Below, piece after piece: positions 1-11,777 of a stretch of 64,000 bases of DNA (the stretch's first letter is position 1; each line of letters begins with the position of its first letter). The notes under the pieces were generated by a model. It searched no databases. It was not told where the DNA came from and saw nothing but the letters and a program-made list of their open reading frames with translations. The stretch covers positions 806,001 to 870,000 of the forward strand of contig JAFBJZ010000912.1 in the NCBI GenBank assembly GCA_016785225.1, read 5' to 3'. This stretch comes from Psettodes erumei (taxonomy: Eukaryota > Chordata > Actinopteri > Pleuronectiformes > Psettodidae). The translations under genes were made by a program, and so were the position numbers.

Positions 1-190
1 CTGAGCTGCGTCTCCTGCACGACGGGGTCCTCAGGGGCCGTTAGTTTGCCGCAGCTGCTTCGCTGCGCTCTGACAGGCTGTCATAAATCTAAGTTTGAGG
101 AGGTTTCAGCCCCGGAGGAAGGTCAAAGCGGGCATGGGGTCTGTGGACAGAGGTGCTGGGCAGGATCGCCGCTTGCTCATCCTGCAGATC

Positions 191-192
<2 letters not shown>

Positions 193-232
<40 letters not shown>
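193..232. repeat. (CA)20 microsatellite
   Basis: Uninterrupted CA dinucleotides. The histidine/threonine runs in overlapping frames are by-products of this repeat. Confidence 0.95.
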
Positions 233-236
<4 letters not shown>

Positions 237-2225
237 ACATCCTGCCACTTGTTCACCATCAGAACGGCTGCGCCCACGCATGGAGATCAGAGAAAGTGAA
301 GTGTGCATGCGGACAGGATTACGCCTTGTGCCAGCTGCGTGTCACTGCTGCGTGGGCCCTCAGCGTTTTGAGTTCAACGGTGCAGTCGGATGATGTCAAT
401 CATAAAAAAAAAAAAAAAGTGTTTCACATGAGGCACTGATGTTGGTGAATCTGGAATGAATAACTCTCTAAGTGCTGAACAATTGGGACAGTGTCGTTTT
501 GGCAGCGTTTTTGTAATGTTTCTCAGTGAAATGTGGTGTTTTTGTCTTACTTTTCCATTGCACGTATCAGCTCTTTCTGTCGTTTTGATCTTTTCTGTCC
601 CAAATGGCAAGAGCATAAATCTCCGCTATTAAGAACAACAACAACTGTTTCAAAGCGTCATGACCACAATTAGCACCGGCTCAGTTCGGTCAGCCCTGGC
701 AAGAAGCCCCAAAACGCCAAAATGCAGTGGCTCATTTCTCGTTCTTCCGTTGCGTTTTTGCAGCCTGTCTGATTGCTGAGCCTCTTCCAGGTTTAAACGT
801 TAGCTTTGTAATCCAGACGGCGAGGAGAGCAGCGCTCCGACGGTGTCCCAAGGCCTGACGGAATAAGAAACACGCCGCGGGCTCGCCCTTGTGTATTACA
901 TGTGCGATCTGGTTATGAGGTCTGGAAGGTTAGTTTTTATGTCTTGGCCCAACTGTTTATATTCCTGTCCATCATCTGTCACAGAGAGATAAAAAAATCA
1001 GTTTGAAAAGAACCACTCTGACTGACATTGTGCATGTTGTCGGTTTAATTCCTGTCCGGCTTTGGATTATTTATATGTTGGTTTCTCCTCTGTTGCAAGA
1101 AGGAAATCAGTTGGACAGGTCGTGCACCCAGTCTGAGGCATCCTCTCCTTCCCTCCTGCAAGCCTCCATTCCACGCCGGTCATGACTAAGCCCTGGAGAT
1201 TAGTCTGTGTTGACTGTGTTTGCCTACTGTTCTCAGATTACACTTCCTGGTTCCCCCGGCGAGGATAGATCTGAGTGTAGGATCCGTCCCAGTGGTGTGA
1301 AATATGCAAATGGAGACGCAGATAGCCAAATGGGGGAAAAAAAAAGATTTTTATGAGCGGGCCTATGGATCGAACAAATGAATGAGTAGCTGTGCTTTGC
1401 CGTGCGCTACAGCTGCGTAGCTGCGGTGCCTGCTCCGCTCTCGTCATGGAGAGGTTTCCTAAATCAAACGGCTACAGCAAGTGCTGGCAGGCAGCTCCAA
1501 TCAACCGCGTTTGACAGCCGTAAGCGAGCCGCCTGGGCGCAGGCTCAGACTCCCCCTGAGCACAAATTACATTTTAAAAAAAGCCCCTTTGTCATCAGCA
1601 AATGTCGTCTCGGAGAGATTTTGAAGCTGATTTTAGTTTTTCATTTGCTCTTCTAATTCATTTGAAATCACTTGTCACAGTTAGAACGGGCCTATACATG
1701 CCAGCCGATTCAGAAATGAGGGGTGGGGGTGGGGGGTAGACTTGAGGGTTGCCTTAGCATCTTAACTGAGGTATTAATCCCGGAGTAGGACCTCTGATCT
1801 ACAAGCACTTGAACCTTTCAGATGACATAATTTGGGAACGGTCGTGTGCTGTTACAGTTCAGGTATAGTGAAAACTGCTTTCACGACCGCGCTCAGGGAG
1901 GCAGATACCGTCCAGACCGACTTACTGTTTTCCCAGATGCCTGGAAAGTCCTCCTTCTGGAAGGAAAACGTTCAGGGGCATGAAAGGGGGGCATCAAATA
2001 TGTGCCGCAGGCAGGAATCCATAACGAGGATCTGTCTGAGGCATCCAGCGCCGTTTACTGGTGCCGTAGCGCGCATGTAGTGGTCAAATAATAGTCGACT
2101 AGTCGGCACGAACAGAGCGGGGGGTGTGCACACGTTGCACTTTGTGTCTCAGCTCCCAGGAGTGGGGAGTTTGACTGAGAACATGGTGTTTTTATTCCAG
2201 TGCGAGTACGAACGTGTCGGTCTGT

Positions 2226-2811
2226 TTAGTGTCTAAGAGAGGACAACATGGAACCGGTATGCGCGTTGGCTCGGGGGCTGATCCGCCGCTGGAGAAAATG
2301 TGTACGGGTTGTGGGAAGCAGAAATGAAGCGCTCAGCTGCTGCGCGGCCCCGACTGTCAGAAGCAGGAGTGATTCGAACGCCAGATGGTTCCAAGGCGGC
2401 CTCCGCCAGAGGGAAGTTAAACCCGAGAAATGTTCGTGCGCTCGGCGAGCTCTGAGGCTTCGTCTCTGCGGCCGACGTGAGGAGATTTCTCCCCTCCTGT
2501 TTCCACGAACAGAACCCCAGGACTGGGTTGGCATCGGCCCGCGAGGAGAGCGTCGGACGGCAGCGGGTACCGAAGAGGCCAACGCAGCAGTTTTCATCCG
2601 CTCGGTCGACTTCAGCTGCACGTGTATTTTCATCGTGCTGAGACTCGCGGCGGTAAGGTTTGGAATGGCGATCCATTCCTGCCGCCGTTGCGGCTGTAAC
2701 TATGCGCCCTGGTGGAGCCCGACATGCTTTCTCCACACCAGCACTCACGATACCATCATCCAGCCGCTGCGGAGCCAGACTTACCTGAGGCGTGCACGCA
2801 TGTGGTTTTGA
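2226..2811. other. CpG-rich block, possible CpG island or first-exon region
   Basis: CG dinucleotides are dense here compared with the flanks, and long frames stay open on both strands (about 187 codons on +, 171 and 135 on -). That pattern is typical of GC-rich DNA lacking stop codons rather than of a gene. A consensus donor in minus orientation (CAG then GTAAGT) lies near 2780-2788. A promoter or first exon of mical3, or a divergent transcript, is possible but not shown. Confidence 0.35.
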
Positions 2812-3714
2812 AAGCAGACGTATTCATGATGAGCATCCCGGGCGAAGCTTCAGGTCTTTTTTTTTTTTTTTTGAAAGACGAAAGAAAATAAAACATAAAG
2901 ACATAAGGGTTGGACGCTTTTGATGAGTATTTTTATGAATGGACCGGTTTTCCGCGCATTGTGCCTGCACCTTGATAAATTCCCATTAGATGAGTCACGG
3001 TGTGAGAACTAATTGTATCAGCGTGTGTGGTTCACACCAGGGCAACATAGACTGCAGCTAATGATTGTTTTCATCACTTTATTGCTGAGGCTAAAAAAGA
3101 AGACGTTTGAACTGTATGCGGCTTGTTTTGTCCAACAAACAGCTTTGAACCTAAACATATTACGCTCACAGCAGCGTAAAATACAGAAAAGGCTTTGCAA
3201 ATAAGTGAAGCTGAGTTTCCATTTCCACGATGATGACGGCGGTGGCGGTGAACCCGGCCAAATATGGCGCACATAATGACCCCCAAACAATGGAGAAATA
3301 AGAGGCAACAGTGTGATGTATCCACGGCCCGCAGGCGCTCTGTGAGTGGACCCCACCTGCTGCGATGCCGCTCTGTAATTAGCATTACAGTCATTCTGCA
3401 CGGTGCGTCCATCCCCGGCGACCACCAGAGAGAGCGTGTAGCGGGCGGCCGAGGCGATCGTTACACTGTCCAGTTCAAAGGCAGGGTGGAAGTCGTCCTC
3501 AAGGCAGACGGGAAGAGAGGACGGGAGACGTGGAGCTGTCCCATCCCAGCTGTTTTTCCCAGGTTTTCAGTGTTCTGCAGTTCACCCTGCGTCCCGCGCT
3601 GCTGGAGGAGAGGACGAGGCGATATTGCTTTCCTCTCCAGGGTGTCCTCTGAGCATCAGTCATGCCCGAGCTGGAGACTGACGGGGGCCAAACTGCCATC
3701 CAAGGACACACAAA

Positions 3715-3738
3715 GACACACACACACACACACACACA
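3715..3738. repeat. (CA)n microsatellite
   Basis: CA dinucleotide run in upstream non-coding DNA. Confidence 0.9.
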
Positions 3739-4039
3739 GCCCAGTCATCCCAGTTGTTGTGCGCAGCTATGGTGGACACACACTCTACTGAACTTGTTTA
3801 CCTCAGAGCTCCTGTGTTGTTTTAGGGACCAAACTCTGAGTCCTCCGTGGCACTCTCCTCTGTGGAAGCTTTGAAATCGATCCTTATTTATAGTCTGTTA
3901 ATTATTACTGCCGGGAGTGCCGGTGTTTACAGTGCATGAAGGCAGTGCTGTCAAATGGGTAGCCCGGTGGCCTAATCTCTGGCTCTATTTTTAGACAGGA
4001 GGCTGATGTAATGCATGAGTGAGAAGCAGAGGCATGCTG

Positions 4040-4046
4040 TGCGTGC

Positions 4047-4086
<40 letters not shown>
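4040..4086. repeat. (GCGT)n-(GT)18 compound microsatellite
   Basis: A few GCGT units followed by an uninterrupted GT run. Confidence 0.95.
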
Positions 4087-4089
<3 letters not shown>

Positions 4090-4351
4090 CGCCTGCGCAC
4101 ACGTGCGTAATCCTTGTGTGAATTCTGCGAATGTGTGACTTCCTGCAACTTTATCCAGATGTGGGGTTGGCTTTTTTGAGCCAAAGCTGTTTTAATTATT
4201 CCTGCTTTTTTATGATCCCGTTAAAAACTGTTTTGTTTAGAGTTTGAGCATCGCTGAAGGATCTTGTCTGCATACTTCAGCTGGTTGTTTCATAACGCCT
4301 CGCAGATGCTGCCACCCCTCTCTCTGGACATATTGGTCTCTGCATATTGGT

Positions 4352-4371
4352 CCCCCCCCCCCCCCCCCCCC
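4352..4371. repeat. C20 homopolymer
   Basis: Twenty consecutive cytosines, unusual in length and prone to length error in assembly. Confidence 0.9.
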
Positions 4372-6124
4372 TCCCCATGTCCTTCAAAGACCTCAGAGTG
4401 TGTTAGATGTTTACTGCCAGCTCAGTGCCTGGTGCTCCATGCGTCTCCGTGACCTGCACGTCTTTACAGCCACATAAAAATCCCACACAGGGAATCACTT
4501 TTCACCCCCGCCGTGGACTGGGAGAAAGACGTGGCGAGCGGCTGAACGTGATTCTTGCAAGAAAGATTTGATTTCACCGTGAAGTGAGATGTTAACCCTG
4601 TGAGGTCACCCTGTTCTGCTTTGAAGCATCTCTTCTAAGCGTGTTTTCGTGAGGCTTTGGGCGCCGGGCTCGAGACCACCTGCTTTCTTCTTCTCCACAT
4701 CAGAAAACGGCCTACAATGCTGATGATCTGCCGTTGACTTGAAACCATCAGAGGGGGCAGAAAGGAGAGTGTGAAGAATCTGAGGGGGGTGCTCTTGTTT
4801 TTTTTTTGTTGTTTTTTTTGCTTCTAGGGGTTAAAAGGGGTTCACTGTTTATCAGATGATGTGACACAGATCACAGAGTCGTTCCTCTTTGTTAAGATTT
4901 ACGGAGAAACTCCCACGTGCGAGACTCTGTGGAAACAGGAAATTATTAGGTATCTATGTCGACAAGAGTGGAATCTGGGGCTTGCTACTGCAGTGGAAAA
5001 CTGCGTGGATGTGCCTCCACGTGCCAAGATTACGACTGCTGGGAATCTGAACGGACCCACTGGCCCGATTTTCAGTTAGAACATAACCTTTAGATTCTCC
5101 TTCACCTGTGTTGGCTGGCATCGTCTTTTCACAGGCGCTGGCCAGACAAGAAAGACACATGGAGCCTGACTGCACATCTGTAAACATCATGGAGATAAAC
5201 CAGAGCAGGCTTTGGACACCCGACAAGTATTTGAATGACGTTTTCAAATACCCAGCTTCGATTAAGCTGATTCCCGCGGACACTTGGTCGATCACAGCAT
5301 TCCTCTCTTGTTAATGCAGATCTGTACTATCATATGGAGGAGGTGGTGCCTGACCGGATTTTGCATATTAACCACCAACCACAGGGGTGGGGGTAGGGGG
5401 GTGGGGAGATGATTTGTCGAGCAGAGGTGTGTGTGAGCGCACATGCGGGAATGCAGATGTGCAGGTTGCCCTTTACAGTCTGTGTGTGCTTTGCTAAAAG
5501 CTTGCATTGTAAATGCCTCTTTAAGTCTGCGCTGGCCTCGCGGTCTTCCAGGCCCAGAGCGCGCTGCTTTTTTTTCGCTGCAGAGAGGAGGTGGCAGGGA
5601 GCGCTGAGCCGCTGCAAGTTTCCAACAAGCCGGGCGAGTTCCTGCGTCGTGGCCCTCGGAGGTGATGCCCACCAGAGCCGCTGCTCGGCTGAGAAATGTT
5701 TCTTTGTTCAGCAGCAAATACACTTGATCAAACAAGTTTCCTTTGGTGCAGCCATCATCATCATCGCCACTTTTGGCACCGTGCTCTTTTAAAAGGCTGC
5801 CCCCCAACCCCAGAGGATGAGAAAGCAGAACACGTGAGGCTGCTGCGAGTCGTAGCAGGTAAACTGGCTGCGAAACTCAGGCTTGATGTTTACACGCAGA
5901 GCTACAAGCAGCCGGGGGCCGCTTACAGTGGGTTGTTGTTACGACCTGGCCTCTTCAAACTGTCACCACACCAACCGCTTTTCTTAAATAAATGGGATCG
6001 TGTTTAAGTACACAGTGTTGCTGGGATGAGCCGGCCGTGTGGGGAACGTTTTGTGCAGTACTAGACTTTGCCGAGTTGTCTTCTATGATTGGCTCAGTTT
6101 TATGTCTCTCCCTCCCGCTCGCAG

Positions 6125-6248
6125 AGTGAAGATGCCCGAGGCCTGAGTTAAAGCCCTCCACCAGAGAGAGCGCGTCCCAGGGGTCGGGACCCAAAGACCC
6201 CTGCCTCGGGGGTGAAGGGCCCGCGCAGCCCCTGTGCAAGCCTGGACC
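6125..6248 (+). other. mical3: mical3 5' UTR part of first coding exon, with a short uORF
   Basis: This lies between a strong acceptor ending at 6124 and the start codon at 6249. It contains one upstream ATG at 6132 that opens a four-codon frame (MPEA) stopping at 6144-6146. The main start at 6249 has A at -3 and G at +4, a good vertebrate initiation context, and is followed by the family N-terminus. Confidence 0.7.
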
Positions 6249-8788
6249 ATGGGGGATGGAGGTGCTGGTGCAGCTGGAGGAGACGGGGTGAACCAGTCCC
6301 ACGCCCTGTTTGACCGCTTCGTCCAGGCGACCACGTGCAAGGGCACGCTCAAGGCCTTCCAGGAGCTGTGTGACCACCTGGAGGTCAAGCCCACCGAGTC
6401 CAGGGTCTTCTATCACAAGCTCAAGTCCAAACTCAACTACTGGAAGGCCAAGGCGCTGTGGGCCAAGTTAGACAAGCGGGCCAGCCACAAGGAGTACAAG
6501 AAGGGTCGTGCCTGTGCCAACGCCAAGGTAAGGCTGCATCAGCAGGATACTGTGGGCTTCAAAAAGAGAAAGAGCTGCCTGTCATCAAAACTGAGAAGTG
6601 CACCGTTTCCAATTAAACTGCTAAAGTGAGAAACAGGCCTCCATGCAGGCGCTTTGTCTTTTTCTTTTCAAGAAGTGAGGGCAGTGTCAAGTTGCAGCCT
6701 GACTGCTGTAGGTGGCTTTTCAGATCACGTCCAAAGACGGGCAGTGACTCCGCTCCGTCTTGCTCATTCATAACTTCTCCATGTCTAGTGTCTGATCATC
6801 GGCGCGGGGCCATGCGGCCTGCGTACGGCCATCGAGCTGGCTTTCCTGGGGGCCAAGGTGGTGCTGCTGGAGAAGAGAGACGCCTTCTCCAGGAACAACG
6901 TGCTGCACCTGTGGCCCTTCACCATCCAGGACCTCAGGGGCCTCGGGGCCAAGAAGTTCTACGGGAAGTTCTGTGCCGGTGCCATTGATCACATCAGTGA
7001 GTACACCTGACAAACTTGAAATGTGGGTCACGTGTGCCTCTAGGTTTTGTTTGTTTTGCGTGGTGGTCGGAAGATTTTGTTTTTGGGGTTGCATCCTCAT
7101 CTCACACCAGTTTCGCTTCCCCCTGATCTGCAGGTATTCGTCAGCTTCAGCTAATGCTGCTCAAAGTGGCTCTCCTGTTGGGCATTGAGATCCACGTCAA
7201 CGTGGAGTTCAAGGGCCTCATCGAACCCCCCGAAGATCAAGACACCGAAAGTAAGCGAGTGGAGCTGTGGCCAGACCTCGGAGAAAAAGAAATGGATGTG
7301 TCGCGAACAGTGTGTTTCGCCAGAGAATGATCCATCAAAGGCTCTATGCCTGGCTCTGCTGACGCATTTCTGTCTGATTACGCGCGCTGTGTTTTCTCAG
7401 GGATAGGCTGGAGGGCCGAGGTCCACCCCAGGACACACCCTGCCAGCGAGCTGGAGTTCGATGTCATCATTGGAGCAGATGGAAGGAGAAACACGTTACC
7501 AGGCAAGTCTGTGTTAGCGCGCGCGCATTTGCCTCAGGGGCACAAAGGGCGCCGTTTGCTCGTCTCCTCACGTGGACGCGTAGGCCCCTCGTAATGACGC
7601 TCGTGTACAGCTGTGGTCGGGTTGCCTGACCTCACTCCGCTCCTCGCTCGTGAATGAGCATTTGTGCACATCTGTGTGTGTTTGCTTGTGTCTGGCTGCT
7701 GCTCCCAGCTTCGCAGAGCGTGCGCTCTCCCACCAGAGCAGAGCAGGATTTGTTGAATTGTCAGTTTCCTCTCCTGGCTTTTGCCCTCGCACACAGCCGC
7801 ACTGGCAAAGGGATCCCCCTGTGGAGCAGAGTGCCATGACCCGGCTGCAGTAGAGAAGGGAGGCAGCCGGCTCCCTCTGGGATGACCATGAACTGCATTC
7901 ACGCAGCTTGAAAAACGAGAAAGCTGCTCACGATACAGAACATCTGGTTGCGTTTATTATGCGTGGTGTGTATTTGCATGGTTTGACATGTTGTAAACGC
8001 AAATGTAAGTTGGCGCATTAAATTAATTTTGTGGTGTGAGCGTTCGCTCTCTTTTCAGAAACTCTTTGAATCGCTGTTCTCCCTGACCCACAGCTCGGTC
8101 ACTGTCTGCCTCCTCCCCCTGTGTTCTGCAGGGTTTCGGCGTAAGGAGTTCCGGGGCAAGCTTGCAATCGCCATCACTGCTAACTTCATCAACAGGAACA
8201 CGACAGCGGAGGCGAAGGTGGAGGAGATCAGCGGCGTGGCCTTCATCTTCAACCAGAAGTTCTTTCAAGACCTCAGAGAAGCAACAGGTGAGCCACAGCT
8301 CCTCTCTGCTGCACTTTACTTTCATCTTGGGATTTGTGTTGGTAATTGCAAGAACTCAGGCTAGTTCCTGGATGCAGTGGATGCTAAATATGAAGGTACA
8401 CGGGACAAATAATCCGCCTTTGATCGCTGTTCTGAATTTGTCAGCTCATCCAATTAAAACTCTCAACATTAGGTTTGATGCCAAGCCCGTCCACAGTTTG
8501 TTGCTGACGTGACGATGTCCCCGGGGCTTTGGTTATGTGCTCTGAGTCGCGTAATTGCCGCTCTTGTCCTCCAAATCCGACATGACAGCGAGTCAGCCGC
8601 GGCAGTAAGGAGAAGGCCCGCGCTTGGTACGTAACAATACGTCTTTCTCCTGGTCTTTTTTAGGTATTGACCTGGAAAACATTGTCTACTACAAGGATGA
8701 CACGCACTACTTTGTGATGACTGCCAAGAAACAGAGCCTGCTGGAGAAAGGAGTCATTCTGCATGTGAGTGATCAAAGCTCACTGTGT

Positions 8789-8826
<38 letters not shown>

Positions 8827-11777
8827 AAAAGACAACTGTTGAATCCCATTCTGTCTCTGTGGCAGACATCAAGACTGTGTAGGCACAGACAGACGCGACA
8901 GCTCTGACTGTCTCTCTCTTTTTGTTTCGCTCGCTCTCATGCTCTCGCTCTTTTATTCTCCCCGGTGTCGGCCTAATGGTCGAACCGAGCCAACAGCGTT
9001 CAGGAGCAGACTGGCAGCTCGAGCAGACTCGCCGAGCGTCCGCGCGGCGGCTTCCTCTCTCCCTGGCCGCCTTCCACAGGAAACCAGGAAGCCCGTTTAA
9101 CATTTCTGCACAAGCCCGACTGCGGGGGAAAGTCGTTCTTTTTTTTCACGTGAGCAGTTTTGTGAACCGAGCCACGGCCATCACTTTTCTTCGGAGCGTT
9201 TCAGGTTCATATTTCTGTCCGTGTTCTTGTGTGTGCCAGTCAGTGTTTGTTTTCACGGGGAGCCGATGACATTAATGAGGTTTTGGTGAACAGTGAGGTC
9301 TGAAGCCAGACGGGTTTTGGAATGAGTAGGCACATGTTAATGAAAAGGCATAATTTACTGCAGCAGTTTTGGGGTTTTTTTTTAATTTGAGGAAGTCATG
9401 GACATGTCCTGTTAGGTCGGTGGAGATGACTCAGTGCTGTACCTTGGGAATGGATCAAGGCAGGATGGAGGGGTTGGCTTGAGGGTGCTGAGTTCACGCG
9501 GTTCGAAGGGGAATCGGAGAACAACCCACGTTCATCTCTTCCAGCCCCCTGCCCTTCCCCTCGCCCACCGTCACCACCGGCACGGCCCGGCCCGGCCTGA
9601 CCCGGCCCGGCCGACCGGGGAGCTGGAAGGTGGAAGAATGTGCCTCTCGCCGCCCTCTGTGAAAACATGTCACTTTGAAAGCACGCAGTGATTTGATGCT
9701 ACATGTTGGAGAGACTTGTGAACAGCACAGTTCATTCCACTGCGAGTGCCTGGGCCTCTCACTGCAGCAGCCACCTTGGAACCATAACTTACTGTAGAGA
9801 TGTTCAGTCATTTTTTTTATTTTTACAACAGTTTTTTATTACTTCCAGGGTCATTTTACCTTCTCATACCACCTTTTCCAAGATCACTTCTGAGGCGAGC
9901 CTTCAGCTGCTCATACAGTAACCAATACAGGGATTTGTATTCCCAAACAGGCTGTGGTAATTTTCATCAAAATTCAAGTTTATCAACAATGCAAGCCACA
10001 ACTTTCATCCCTACATTTGTTTGCTTTCAGCTGCAGTGACAACATTGTTTATTATTGTTCTGTAATTCTCTCGAGGAACCGGCTCGTTTCAGTTCTGCTC
10101 CCCAGATCGTTTGCTCCTGTCGAGGACACACAGACACTTTTAATCTGCACTTTGCTTAAGTGAACCTTGCGTTAATATTCTTTTGTCAGGCAATTAGCAG
10201 ACAAATAAAAGTTGTCGTCGTCTTCGCCTTCAGCTCTCTTTCACGGCTGAAAGCACCACTCTTTCATCTGCCGAGCGAGCCGCTTCCAGAGCTGCTGATT
10301 TTTCCAGCTGCATTTCTTTCATTACATTTTCTCCTGACTCCTTCGCCTGCATATGATTTTTTTTTCTTCTTTTATCTCCATGCCTCTTCTAATCTCATTC
10401 TCTTATCGCCCCTGCAGGACTATGCCGACACGGAGCTGCTGCTGTCCAGAGCCAACGTGGACCAGGCCGCCCTGCTGTCTTACGCCCGCGAGGCTGCCGA
10501 TTTCTCCACCAGCCACCAGCTGCCCACGCTGGACTTTGCCATCAACCACTACGGCCAGCCTGACGTAGCCATGTTCGACTTCACCTGCATGTACGCCTCC
10601 GAGAACGCCGCCATGGTGCGCCAGCGCAACGGCCACAAGCTGCTGGTGGCGCTGGTGGGAGACAGCCTGTTGGAGGTGAGCGATGCGACGGAGGTTTTGG
10701 AACATTTTTCAGAGGCTGTTGTTGTTCTTTGAATCCGGCGTCACGGCCCCAGCCGCCTTGCTCGTTCGACATCCTCGATTCTTCTGTGGCCATATTTGGT
10801 CATTGAATGTGGCGTCTGCTGTTGTCTGCAGCCCTTCTGGCCCATGGGCACTGGCATCGCCCGAGGTTTCCTGGCAGCCATGGACTCGGGCTGGATGGTG
10901 AAGAGCTGGGCTCAGGGAAAAACCCCTCTGGAGGTGCTGGCCGAGAGGTGAGGCTGTAGAAACACTGATATACATACACACACACACACACAACAAACCC
11001 TCTGTACTTGCATTCAAATGCTCACAAACACACACGCACACACACGCTCCCTCCCCTCAAACACACCCATTTATCTCTAAGTGCTGTACTAGGAAATGTG
11101 CCTGTGTGTGATTTCAAGCATCAGTCCCACCTCTGCTCGTGCTAATGGGATAAGAGGCTCTCATACGAGCCGAGTGGAATGCGACTCCTCTGTTTTGCAG
11201 CAGCTCTCCCTGCCCCTTTGATAACGACGTCGATATGACTTCCTTATGCAATGCCAGAGTGGCCTCCTATACCGTCCTGCTGGTAACAAGCCTATGCGGC
11301 GAAGAGGATCGTGTTACGGCCTTCTCCCTCTGTCCCTCAGGGAGAGTATATACCGTCTGCTGCCCCAGACCACGCCAGAAAACGTCAGCAAGAACTTCAG
11401 TCACTACAGCGTCGATCCCACCACGCGTTACCCCAACATTAGCCTTAACTTCCTCAAGCCCAGCCAGGTGAGAACCGGCGCCAGCAGCCGCTTCAGCCTT
11501 TACCGCACGCAAAGTTTTATAGCGCCAGTTAAAAGTCAAGGCAGCGGTAACTGCTCTGCAACGTTTCTGTGCGCTTGACCAATTTGTGCTTAAACATTTC
11601 CAGAGACAGGTGACGCGGCTTTCGGTCTTGCAATACAGCATGTTTGGGGTTTTAGATATGTAGTAATGGCGTGTGTGTTGCAGATGCGGCACCTCTTCGA
11701 CACAGGGGAGTCGAGGGAAATGCGCATCGAAATGGAGAACGTCATCAACACGTCGACGCCCAAGCTGGCCAGGAACG
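6249..11777 (+). CDS. mical3: mical3 exons 1-10: flavin monooxygenase domain
   Basis: Residues 1-488 form the FAD-binding monooxygenase and exon 10 begins the linker to the CH domain. The N-terminus carries the MICAL signature LFDRFVQATTCKGTLKAF. The dinucleotide-binding GxGxxG is GAGPCG (6801-6818), the DG-type motif is IIGADGRRNT in exon 7401-7502, and the GD motif is LVALVGDSLLEPFWPMGTG across 10418-10947. No catalytic motif is broken. The intron after 7502 starts with GC (CAG then GCAAGT), a non-canonical but well-formed GC-AG intron. Phase requires it, because exon 8132 supplies the last two bases of that glycine codon. The enzyme acts in the cytoplasm on actin. Confidence 0.95.

Larger units (their letters stand above)
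1..6124. other. Upstream / 5' non-coding region of mical3
   Basis: I find no exon here that joins to a known protein. The region ends in a pyrimidine-rich acceptor (..ccctcccgctcgcag) at 6124 that precedes the first coding exon of mical3. One or more non-coding first exons and the promoter therefore probably lie in this stretch or left of the window. I could not place them. It holds microsatellites, homopolymer tracts and a CpG-rich block near 2226-2811. The open frames in it are on both strands, overlap one another and show no family resemblance, so I do not call them genes. Confidence 0.6.

Noticed and set aside
89..439. Histidine/threonine- or valine/cysteine-rich ORFs
   Set aside because: They are translations of the (CA)20 repeat.
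2233..2811. Overlapping 135-187-codon ORFs on both strands as genes
   Set aside because: Both strands are open because the block is GC-rich and stop-poor. There is no recognisable protein.
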